A stretch of 64,000 nt of DNA, from NCBI GenBank assembly GCA_019614645.1, contig JABWDB010000011.1, positions 7,327,501 through 7,391,500 of the forward strand, in the 5' to 3' direction. How positions within the stretch are numbered: position 1 is the first letter of the stretch; each line of letters opens with the position of its first letter. The position numbers were made by a program, and so were the translations under genes. Shown here piece after piece: positions 34,429-44,421 of this stretch. The notes beneath the pieces are model-generated. The model saw only the letters and a program-made list of their open reading frames with translations. It was not told where the DNA came from and searched no databases. This stretch comes from Stratiolaelaps scimitus (taxonomy: Eukaryota; Arthropoda; Arachnida; Mesostigmata; Laelapidae).

Positions 34429-36479
34429 CTTTAGGCTTCTCAGGCCGCCACTCCAGATCGGGCCTGTTGAATCAATCCCTTCATCGCGAGGCTCGCCTCG
34501 ACGAGTTCCCCTTCGCCGCCCATAACATGAAGTGCTCACTAGTGTTCGGTGGCCGTGTTGGCTCGATAAGCGCAGCTCAAATATACCCCACGACGCCAAC
34601 AGCCGCCCTGGTATTCAATACGTGGTAAGTGAAGTAACTCGGAATTTGTTAGATGGAATTGGAAGGCACATCGGTGCCTATGAAGGACACCGATGATGAA
34701 GCGGTATCTCGTGACTTCCGTACGAGTCTGTGTGTGTGTGTGTGTGTGTGTGCGTCCCGTAGCCTCCTGGTCATCGAGGCGTCACACAGCAGTCGAAGGA
34801 AAAATGACAATTGTCTAGCTAAATATGCGCGACACGAGTCGAGCGCAAGATTAATGTTTAGCCTGGCCGACGCCGATGACTGGCGCGTAATGATGAACGT
34901 TTTTGCAGTGCGTTTGCGCACGAGGAATTGCCCTGGCGCTGCAGAACGCCTTAGGTTTTACGCTGACTGGTCGACGATTGTGGGCGACGAAAATATCAGT
35001 GATGGCTGTGCTCGGTTTTGCATGACATCGTTGCGGTCATCATAAGCTCGTCAGCTGGTGACCGGATATGTATGAAGGCGCGTGTATATTACACATCATG
35101 AACATCTTTCTAAAAAACAGCGTCTCCAATAGTAACGGCCCACAATAAACAGTCACTGCTCAACCTTGGCATTGTCAATACATAGTATAACACTTTTCTC
35201 GTAGCCTTCGAGATAATTCCCATTCACAAACAGCGACCGACGGCAATTTTCGATGTCACATATTGTTCCAATATTGATATAGTGATATATCCGCCGAGGG
35301 TTTAGGAGCGAAACTCGGAACGAGTCCTTCCCCGGTGGTTAAGTTTTCTCCTTCTCTATCTCTGTTTCTTTTCTGTCAAATGTAATCCTATCTATCAATG
35401 GAAATCTACAAAAGCCCACCCCAGCCGAGAGGCTTGGCAGGTCGGCCAGGATCGATCGTGATCCCCCGTATGCCCGCCAGATCCGCCCGGCCAGCCAATG
35501 CTCTATGACGCGTACAATCTCTCCAATTCTCTATGGTATCCTGTTACGTCGCTGAGAAGGCTTTGTCTCTCACTTCGCATCCCGGTGTCTGCCTGTGATG
35601 GGTGACGGGACAATGAGACTGGTGGCACAAGTTCGTTGCCTCTTTCGTCTATAGTGGTATAATATATATAATATGATATAACGCAGTGTGGAGAGACCCG
35701 GCCCGGCGTGGCGGGTCCGCCAACACTCGCTGGCAACAACTTTTCAATTTGCGTTCCGTCACTGCAGCTATAGCTATCGCTGTAATCAAATTGTCCGATT
35801 TCGTTTGGGTTTCGAGAGATCGATAGATCCCTCCCGCCGCACGACACTGCCTCTGGCGGCGGCTGATCAGTTGGTTGCGGTGCAATTTTTGTCTTCGACT
35901 GGGCCACGTTCAGGGGGGGGATATCGTTGCAGGATGTTGTTGTCAGGGTTATTTCTACTTGGTCTTGCTGCTGCTGTTACGCTCCTGTTTCGTAACATTC
36001 TGCACACAAAATATAAACCAGATGCCACCCCAATGTGTGATACATGGGTGCTGATTGGTTTAGACAGTGCAACCAGCTGGCAGGCTTTGATATATCTCTA
36101 CGTATCGTTGTGTGCGTCGAGCTGACCGGAGTAGCATCAATGCGCAGTGGAGGAGGCGTCGCCTAGGTGGCTAATGCACACCTCCTCGAACGCGATTGTC
36201 ACCGACACCACGAGGGGCAGCTGCAGGATTTGCCATCGATCGCCGGTTCGATTCCCAGAAATCCAAGCATACATTTTCTTTTTTGCTTTGGACTGTTACG
36301 GGAGCGCCTGATGCACATACGTGTTGGGCGGTTCATAGCAACACTAGTGCGGGACTCACAAAGGCCGCACTAAATAGCTCGTCCGGCTAGCCCGCCACCG
36401 CCCTCCCCAGATGGCTCGAAAAGCTTGTCGCTCGGGGGATCATACAGGTATGTGGTTCACATTTGTCCTGCCATATGTA
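34429..36479. other. Intergenic with a (GT)n tract
   Basis: A (GT)n tract lies at 34729-34752. Frames of 104-145 codons at 34649-36125 overlap on both strands. I see no domain. Confidence 0.45.
34729..34752. repeat. (GT)n microsatellite
   Basis: About 12 GT units in a row. Confidence 0.9.
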
Positions 36480-36625
36480 CCCTCGCTAGGTCTGTCGGAG
36501 AAAGGCTAGGTAAGTCCAGTGCGGCCTACGTAATGAGAGATGGGCCCTCAAGGAAAGGTGTCACACAGCCACCGTACCGAGGCCTTTCTTCCATGGAAAG
36601 TCCGGTGAGGGTCAGCTATGACCAA
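36480..36625 (+). repeat. Family F repeat, copy 1
   Basis: Aligns by eye with 37598-37745. Shared blocks are CTAGG(T/C)CTGT(C/T)GGAGAA, GAGGCCTTTCTTCC, GGAAAGT and GGGTCAGCTATGA. A CTTTC/GAAAG mini-stem with a 7-nt loop is kept in both copies. The last 50 bp also resemble family C (GAGGCCT, then TGAGGGTCAGCT), so F may be a longer relative of C. Confidence 0.5.
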
Positions 36626-37001
36626 AACACAACACGTATCAATGCGCAAGGGAAATCCCCAGCGATCGACAGATCGGAGACTCTTCTACCGAACGAACTG
36701 ATCAGATGTAAAATCGGATTTCGCATTTACTAGACGAACCAGGCGTACCCGTCACACGTCTCTCCACAATTTTGCTGCGGGACGGACATCCACAGCTGGT
36801 ACAACAGTTCCGTTTTCCGTTTATCGTGCATTTGTATAAGGTACGCCGTATACGGGTAGGTCGTGCGAAACTAAGGTGCTGGTGGTGCTCATGGTGGTGC
36901 TGTCATCTATGCATTTGATTCATCCTGCTGCTAGCACTAGTAGTACTTCTTGGTGAACTATCTATTTGTGAAATGCCTAGATCGAATGAATGCATAATAT
37001 T
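36626..37001. other. Intergenic, nothing recognised
   Basis: Short gene-free spacer before a (TA)n tract. Confidence 0.5.
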
Positions 37002-37157
37002 ATATATATATATATATATATCGTGTGTAATAACACCTTGCACCGCGAGAGTTTCCAGCGTTGCTGCAGCAGCAGCAGCAGCATTCGTTCGCAGCGAATT
37101 AGTGGTGTTTGTGCAAGTTTTTGCCCTGTATATATATGTATATATATATATATACAT
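37002..37157. repeat. Module between two (TA)n tracts
   Basis: (TA)n tracts at 37002-37021 and 37128-37157 enclose about 106 bp. The module contains a (GCA)n run at about 37063-37082. It matches none of families A-F. Confidence 0.7.
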
Positions 37158-37597
37158 ATGCATACGTATTCGAATATGTACACTAGTGTGTGCAGGTAAA
37201 AAATGACCGAGGCAGTAGCAAGGTGCGTCTGCAAGGTCCGCTTGCTGCTACCTCCGGAGCAAGTCCGCCGTCCTTCGGGGGGGTCACATCGGGTGGGGGA
37301 CGGAGGGACGTCGTTTGAACGGCGGCTTCGGCAAAGCTACACACGTCTACGTCATAATTAGATTTTTGCCAGAAGCAACAGCAGCAGCCTCACCATCAGC
37401 AGTGGTAATGACTAATCCCGCTGCGCACTATTTATAATACATGCATCAGGTGCATACGCCGGAGGCGCGGAGCGTCACCGGGCGTGGGCAGAAGCTGTGA
37501 TCGCAGCAGCGTCTATGCGGAAAGGTCAGGAAAGGTAGATGTTGTGCTGTGACAGTTGTTGTAGTTGTCATAGCAGTTTTCGTCGTAATACTCTATC

Positions 37598-37745
37598 ACC
37601 TAGGCCTGTTGGAGAAGGCCCAGAGAAGTGTCGACAAGTAAGGCCGACTTGATGAGTCGGTTCGTCACGCAATCCTGTTACACAGCAGTGGTATCGAGGC
37701 CTTTCTTCCGAGGAAAGTTGCCTGGGTGGGTCAGCTATGAGGCGA
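37598..37745 (+). repeat. Family F repeat, copy 2
   Basis: Partner of 36480-36625, about 1.1 kb away and in the same orientation. It reads CCTAGGCCTGTTGGAGAAGG, then GAGGCCTTTCTTCCGAGGAA and GGGTGGGTCAGCTATGAGG. It could be a tandem-like duplicate of copy 1 or an independent insertion. Confidence 0.5.
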
Positions 37746-39059
37746 AACATAGCCATATGCGAATACCATTAATAGACTCTCTCTTCTGCCATAGTGGTTT
37801 CACGACGATATGAAGCTTAGCTGTGAGCAGTGGAATGTTGTTTTTCGCCTAATGGCAACAATTAGACAAGGCCATAATCTCTTGTTACGACAGACTATGT
37901 GGTTTGGCTGGTGAACGCTACCGTGTGCATACCCTAGTCTTCTCCCATAGGGCCGATATGGTATATGTCAATGCGAGAGCTGTGGATTCCTTCCTTTCAA
38001 ACAAATCGTACGCCACTTCCATAAAGGGGAGTGCGATCTGTTTGAGCGTATCGTTGTCTTGCCTTGAGATCACGGAGCAAACGGGCAGGCGGGGCAACTT
38101 CGTCAAGGTATGGTTAAGGCAGGCGTCAAGGTCGAGGCAGGTCAGCGGTCGCAAGGTAACGGGTTAACTGTCGATTGCCAGGACGGAATCATTCGCACCG
38201 GGGACCGGATGTAGCTGCTTGAGCTGGATGACGGAAAAGGAGGCGATTTCATTCAAGTATGGTCAAGTGGCAGATGGACCCAACGAGAGAATTGTAACTG
38301 GACAACAAACATAACTGTCGTAGAGTGGAGCGATTAGTGCGGGAATTTTAGACCGGTCGATTGGCTGACGCACCTCGGCCTGGGCGCTTATAAAACGCCG
38401 CACACCTAAGCAGAGTGACACACAGTTAACTGCTATTGACGTCCCTGTCCTCAAGGATGTCCGATAGGCTTGCTTTAATGGGCTCCGCGCACAAAAGTCG
38501 CACCAGGTGCTACCCAACATGATCCAACGATGACATTTGCCTCAAACCAACCCGAGTCGGGCTTGAACTCAGTATGAGAATTAATACATGTGTGGATAAT
38601 AATAATAATAATAATAATAATAGTAATAATAATAATATTGAGGGGGAAAATGGAGGCCTCTTTGTTCTAGATATTTTATTCTATTAAGAATACACAGAGC
38701 GAGGTATTCTTAGATGCATTTTCACGTTCAAAGGGTCAATGTCGCCCACTTTTATAATTGAGTAATACCAATATTATATTGTCGCACTGGCCAATTTTTG
38801 TGATCCCTCTCAAAGGAATCCCAAAATAGATACGAGTTACAAACTAACGAGAGTCCCAACATAGCCCCGAAACATATGCGAGAGTCATTATGCCATCCGG
38901 CGTTGGTGTCTCCCTCTGCTGCTCGTCAAAGGTGACACGGCTAACAATTCATCCCGCGGGTCAGATATGATTAATAATAAACACATGCAAAGCTTGGTTA
39001 GTAACAAAGAGGAAAAAGGTGAGCGCACGCGCGACTCGGTCGAGCTTAGATCAGGGCTG
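37746..39059. other. Intergenic with (AAT)n
   Basis: Holds an (AAT)n tract at 38598-38637. No gene is seen. Confidence 0.5.
38598..38637. repeat. (AAT)n microsatellite
   Basis: About 13 AAT units with one AGT interruption. Confidence 0.9.
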
Positions 39060-39064
39060 GCATC

Positions 39065-39208
39065 GGCGCGATGACTTGGGCGGCTAAGCCTCTGGGTATC
39101 GGAAGCCAGAGGCCGCAGGTTCGAGCCCCGCTGCGTGAAGACATATAAGAGAGCTTAAGCATTGTAACAATTGCAGCTCCTTTAATAGACCAATAAAACT
39201 TTTACCTC
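39065..39208 (+). repeat. SINE A copy, hairpin-arm subtype
   Basis: The head reads GGGCGGCTAAGCCTCTGGG, ATCGGAAGCCAGAGGCCGC with the B box AGGTTCGAGCCCC. The body is GAGAGCTTAAGCATTGTAAC and AATTGCAGCTCCTTTAATAG, with the tail AATAAAACTTTTACC. The anticodon-arm region is a near-perfect hairpin (GCCTCTGG / CCAGAGGC), longer than a tRNA arm. Confidence 0.85.
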
Positions 39209-39310
39209 TTGCAGCCGACAACAGATGACGTGGACGATTTGAATTTGATTCATGGACTCGGTAGCTCGTGGCGGGCATTACGGTAATAACAATAATAACG
39301 ATAAAAAAAC

Positions 39311-39341
39311 AATTGCGGAATTGCGGAATTGCGGAATTGCG
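39311..39341. repeat. 8-bp tandem repeat AATTGCGG
   Basis: Three exact AATTGCGG units and a fourth of seven bases. It lies just after an A8 run. Confidence 0.9.
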
Positions 39342-42201
39342 CTTCCCACTTTTAGCTAATGGTGCAGCTAATAGTACACTTTTTCATGTGATTGACCCCA
39401 ACAATGATTCGGGTGGGTCGTAATGCGTGCAGCCTAACGCGTTCCCGGGGCCAGCGACGCATTGCGCCGCGGTCCCGCGGCAATTATAGACGTGAATTAA
39501 TTATCATATTGTCCTCGCAGACGAGCTCCTTACAAGGCCCACGCCGCGAGGACAACGATAAGGAGAATTGTTCGCGCACTATTTCCCACGTGCAACTTCC
39601 CGTGCATAGCTATCGTGGTAGCATCGGCGTCATTAAGATCGCCACAGTAGCAGCTCTAACTGAAATAGCTACGGTAACCAAAGGAGGCGAAGGAGGCGAA
39701 GGCTAAGACCAGACAACCCCTGTTTTGGCTCCAATTGCCATCGCAAATCGTACTCGCTTTCGTGTCTTGACATCCACGTTGACATCTCCAGCAGCAGCAG
39801 TGGCGGTGGTAGCAGCCGCCGAACGCGAGGAACGCGTGAGCTCCTGAACAATGAAACTCGATGAATCACGGAACTATATAAGATTATACGTGGTTTTTAA
39901 GTGCCGTTACCGGCGCCGGCGCCAACCAGCCCCATCGGAAGTGAACGTTGAGAATCCTCATGGGTACGCGTCCGCGCGTGCCAACCCGCGACGCCGCTGC
40001 GGTCACCGCTGTGCCAGCGATTGCCTGGGAGGACAGGCGCTTTTCTCGTCCACCATCAACGGCAGCTGCAGAGGCTGCGGGAGCAGTGCTGGCGGCGGTG
40101 GCGTCGGCGTCATCGCTGTCCCTGCTTCTCAGACGCTGGGTGTCTGCTGTCCCGGGCGTGGGTAGCTGGCCGGCAGACCGGAGGCCTGCTCCTCCGAATG
40201 TACAACTCGCCCCTCTAACCCCAAACACCCCCTAGGCCCTCGTACACAGCGGTCCCGTTTCGTTGCACGCGGCGCAAGCATCGGCCTCGGGCCGGCTACC
40301 TCCTGCCTGGTCCTTCTGCTTACGGTGTTCTGCAAGGCCATCCGTGCATCCCCACATCTTGCGACGCCGCGGGTTCTCTGAGTTTTGATGTGGTTGAACA
40401 CGCAAACCCACGGTACAGTGCAGGGCGTGGGGGCTTCTACGGCCTCAGCAGCTGCATAGCCTTGGTGCCCTTCCCTTCCCGCCTAACGAATGACCAAGGC
40501 ACCCCGACCTTGGGTGACAGGCCGGCTGGGTCCCGGCTCAGGGAATCCACTTAGATGGGGAACACTCACGAGGCCTTTTCTGGCGTGGCACATTCTCGAC
40601 TGTCGTCCACTGTCCGTACGGTGGCGTCCCTACGTGCCCGGACAGTTCGTATCCCGTAAGCATCCAACGTTACGCGCTAGCCTCTACGCACATAGCCTGT
40701 ACGCACACTATGTTTTGCCTTTGGTTGGCTCGCTCGTTCTATTCACCCTTAGCCACCACTTTCATCAAGGTCGTTGAAATAAAACCCAAATGAATACCCG
40801 GCGACAGCGGCAGACGATGGACGCCTTTGTCGCTGACGTCAAGGCTCTTCTTTTGCGTTCCGCTCGCGGAACCTGCCCGGGACCTTCATCGTTGGGGGAA
40901 CGACGGTGGCAATGGGCAAATCCGGGCCTCGCACCCCAAAAGCGATTATCCTTTTCAATCTTGCTATTATTCTCGGCTTTCCACGTTTTTCGAGTTTGCA
41001 TTCGCCCATTAGCTATGCGCACGTATTCGTGCTCTTACATCTGGTTACTCCGGTGACTACTTGTGCAGGAACACCCGATCTTAGGCCAAGCATAGTCAAT
41101 CATTCTGGAGGCCGACACGCACTAGGGACCGATTAGACACCGCCAACTTGTACAATCATCCTTGTACAACACATGAAACTGCCTGCCACGTTTCAAACAG
41201 ACCATTGCACGCCTGTTGTTTTCAATCAAGTTGGAAACTGAAGACAGGCTCCCCTCTGCTCGAAATCCTTTTCGCCGTCATCAGCGGCTCTCTTCATCAT
41301 CATCATCTTCTTCTTCTGACTCACGCGTTTTTCCGAGCCACAAGTGCCATTTTAAGCAGCAGAACGTCCTTCTTCAACGCTACTCTAACGGTTTGTGGAA
41401 GGCAGGAAGACCTATGCTGCTTCGGAATGGCGCCGCAGTCCGCGTACCTCTCTCCCCGCCACCAATAAGTCCCCCAAACAGGGACAGCCGGCCAGCCTTT
41501 GCCCGGGCCCCGGTCGAACTTCCCCCAAAGTCTACGACCCCTGCCGCCGCTGTATTAATCTTCATTACGCTCTCTAAGCGTTTTCATTGCTTTCCAAAAA
41601 GAAAACGAAATGTGCGACGCCGGGTCTGGAACGGCTGCGTCGCCGGATCCGCGTCCAACTCGGCGGGTCCGACCGGCTTCGAATAAAAGCACTCACTGCC
41701 TCCGTTGTGTTCCTGTCGTTTGTGTCTGTTCCATTCGTCAAGAAGGGCTGGCAGTAGCGAGTACGCCGTTGGCCGGGTTCCAACCGCCGCAATGAATAGG
41801 GGAGGAACCGTGATGCGCTCACCTCGTGAAAATCTTAGAGCCGTCCTGACTAGGCTTTCGGCATTAAGCAGCTTTAATGTGAGGGCATTTCTGTGAGTCG
41901 ATCTCTCTTTCAATTTGACCGATCTTCACAAGTCAATTCGTCACTTCGCCGAGGAACAGCTGTTAAACGAACGCACGAACGTCACAGAGGTCGTAGCAGG
42001 CAACCGTGCCGAAGGGAGGCGAACAAGCCACTTGCTGTCGTTCAATGTGCACAATTAGCACCCCCTTACGTGGGGGCAGTCCGGCTAAGATTTAGGGCAT
42101 ATATATATACGATGCGGTAACACTGACCTGCTGCTATACAGTGATTACTGGCGTGACTACCATTACTACTGGTTCACAGCTATGATCTGGCCTCTATTGC
42201 C
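39342..42201. other. Intergenic, GC-rich in part, no gene supported
   Basis: The 39.8-41.9 kb part is GC-rich, with overlapping frames of 80-156 codons on both strands. None shows a recognisable domain or clear splice-bounded exon. A short (TCA/TCT)n patch lies at about 41292-41320. Confidence 0.4.
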
Positions 42202-42216
42202 GTAGATATACAATAG
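42202..42216. repeat. 15-bp target-site duplication, left copy
   Basis: GTAGATATACAATAG here is repeated exactly at 42305-42319. Confidence 0.95.
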
Positions 42217-42304
42217 GCCCCGACAGGTCCCCATGTAATACCTAAAAGTTAAGAGCTGAGGCCTGTCAGATAGGGGAACAGCTGAGGGTCAGCTCGAAAA
42301 AACA
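42217..42304 (+). mobile_element. Family C element, intact 88 bp with target duplication
   Basis: The reference copy of family C. It starts GCCCCGACAGGTCCCCATG and runs through TACCTAAAAGTTAAGAGCTG, AGGCCTGTCAGATAGGGGAA and the perfect stem-loop AGCTGAGGGTCAGCT (42280-42294), ending CGAAAAAACA. It sits exactly between two identical 15-bp copies of host sequence. At 88 bp it is very short. I see no tRNA A or B box and no coding capacity. The duplication length and the A-rich end fit insertion by a LINE-type enzyme and not by a transposase. It could be a 3' part of a longer family. Confidence 0.9.
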
Positions 42305-42319
42305 GTAGATATACAATAG
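42305..42319. repeat. 15-bp target-site duplication, right copy
   Basis: Exact repeat of 42202-42216 directly after the A-rich end of the element. Confidence 0.95.
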
Positions 42320-44089
42320 TTAACATCAACAACGATGTTATAACAAATAATAGTGTGTACACAGGCTTGGAGTGTCCAGCAAGCGGACGGCGCCTGCTTC
42401 TTCCCATCCATCCCGACAATATCTCACCTTTTTCCGTGGCTACGAAGCGTTCCTTCGTCTAAATCTATGGGAGAAGGGCCTCGGTGCCGTTGCTGTGCAG
42501 CCATTGGGTGGTCATTGCCTCAGGGACCTGTCAGGAGAGCTGCCGTTTACCGACAGCAATCGTGGTGTTGGCAACAGTGGACATTGTTCTTCTTGGGAAT
42601 ATCTGACGAACAGGCACACATGCATAGTACAGACAATGACAGAGAGACTCAGGAGTGCATTGGATTTGTTGGCGCATCGCTAGCGCGATACTGGTGCTGG
42701 CCACATCATATTATATATGTAATAATATCAAAAATTCACACAAACAGTCGAAATCGCAACCGTTAATCTATCATTCGCAAGCTTAATAGATTACTGCGTC
42801 TACTGATTAATTTTTGATGACTAGGACGTAACTTCAACGACTCACTGACCGGCATAGTCCATGCTTCTCAGGCCAATACAGGCCATATACAAATTCACAC
42901 ACACACAGTACAGAGTACGTCGTCCATCCCTTCGGTGGCCAGGACGGCAACGGACTATATATATATATATATATATATATATGGTGTTGTCCTTTTGTCT
43001 CGCAACGGCAAGAGCTGAGAAATGGCAAAGGGACGCTGCGTATTATAGTAGCAATCGTGGTGAGTTCCGTCAGCAAGCCGGAAGCGATGATATGGTAAAT
43101 AAATTGCGCTTGGTAGTCGCGTGTCCCCTGAACGGACGCGCAACTGTCTGATGTGGGGCAGATTTACGAGAGTTTCGCTGTTCGTGCCCATAACGGCTGT
43201 CCCAGTGGCACCAGCTATGGCCCCTTTACAAATGTTTACCGGTGTTGACCGCTCGAGCCGACCGGCCTCCATTGCTCGCCTCCATGGAACCTATGCATGC
43301 CCCGCAAGTGCAGTCTAGCGTCGGCTCGACGACGGTGTGACGTGCTCTTATCGCGACTCGGCGGCTCCGTTAATTATGGAACTTCCGTTAAATATGGGAT
43401 TGTCGTCCGTGTCATTTGCGATCTGAGGCTTGCCCCTCCACCACAGACTCGCCTCTGCGTTCGCTAGCCGTTCGCGTTCGTTGGCCCGCACACGCCTCGT
43501 TGTCTGTTCGGTGGCGTCGTTTCTCCGACATGGACATCGTTCGGGGACAGCGCTCCAGTCGGAGCGCTGCTAACCCGCTGGACGTTGGAAGCCGTCTGTT
43601 GAGCGCAGTTTTGCTTAGGATCGCCGTCGCCGCCGAGGTGGCGTGCAGTCCGCCCCGGTTTTTCGCGGTTGTTCGCGCTGATCTTTCCCCGTCACTGATT
43701 CGAACGGCGGCTCACTCCCACGTTGATTACTTGTGCGATTCATGGAGCGCGCACGCGCGGGAGAGAGGCAGGCTCGAGGCCGAGATCACACGGGTGGAAC
43801 GGGAGGAAGCATTTCATCCCAGTAGGTGGGATTGAACAGAGGAATTGTGCGGGCTTGCGTCGTCTTGATGCTCCGGCGTCCTCATGTAGCGCGAACACGA
43901 TGCGACAGATATCGACGGCCGCCGCCGCCGCCCCTCGAAACAGGGGCTCTCAATTTTGGAATGTTTAAGAGAAGGGGTTTGTAACCCTTTCGGCTTTGTG
44001 GGGCGGACTTCGTGGAGACGTGTCGGAAGGAGTCTTGATGTGGCAGTTGATGACTAGACACATCAACAATAAATCAACAGAGATGAAGA
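42320..44089. other. Intergenic with (TA)n; GC-rich towards the right
   Basis: A (TA)n tract lies at 42956-42982. A 139-codon plus frame (43416-43835) is Arg/Ser/Ala-rich and unrecognised. No gene is supported. Confidence 0.45.
42956..42982. repeat. (TA)n microsatellite
   Basis: A TA run of about 13 units. Confidence 0.9.
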
Positions 44090-44091
44090 TA

Positions 44092-44199
44092 CAGTGGTGT
44101 TCATAAACTTAAGACAGCTCCTATATTTCAACAAATCGTCACAAAGAGCACACATTTGTGGAATATATAGGAGCTGCCTTAAGTTTATGAACACCACTG
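44092..44199. mobile_element. Tc1/mariner-type MITE, 108 bp, complete
   Basis: The ends are 35-bp terminal inverted repeats starting CAGTGGTGTTCATAAACTTA, with a single A/G mismatch between the arms. A TA dinucleotide flanks both sides (44090-44091 and 44200-44201), the target duplication of Tc1/mariner transposons. The CAGTG start and TCATAAAC-like motif are typical of Tc1-type ends. The 38-bp centre has no coding capacity, so it is non-autonomous and would need a transposase from elsewhere. The near-identical arms suggest a fairly young insertion. Confidence 0.9.
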
Positions 44200-44324
44200 T
44201 ATAACCCGTACTCATTGAGGGTGTGCACCGCTTGTCGTCGTGCATATTTCCATTCATGGATCTCTTTTCCAGTACAAGGAATTCATCTTCTTTATTTAAT
44301 CACTTATGCTGAGTCGGCATATAA

Positions 44325-44421
44325 TATATATATATATATATATATATCAGCTGAGGCCTGTCAGATAGGGGAACAGCTGAAGGTCAGCTCTAAAAAAACG
44401 ACATATATATATATATATATA
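44325..44421 (+). mobile_element. Family C fragment between two (TA)n tracts
   Basis: (TA)n runs at 44325-44347 and 44403-44421 enclose a 5'-truncated family C copy (44348-44401): CAGCTGAGGCCTGTCAGATA, GGGGAACAG, the stem-loop AGCTGAAGGTCAGCT and CTAAAAAAACGAC. Truncation keeps the 3' end. The TA tract probably was the insertion site and its two parts would be the duplicated target. Confidence 0.8.

Noticed and set aside
40129..40560. Possible LINE ORF1 or 5' UTR in GC-rich sequence
   Set aside because: A vague impression only; no zinc-knuckle or other ORF1 motif can be pointed to.
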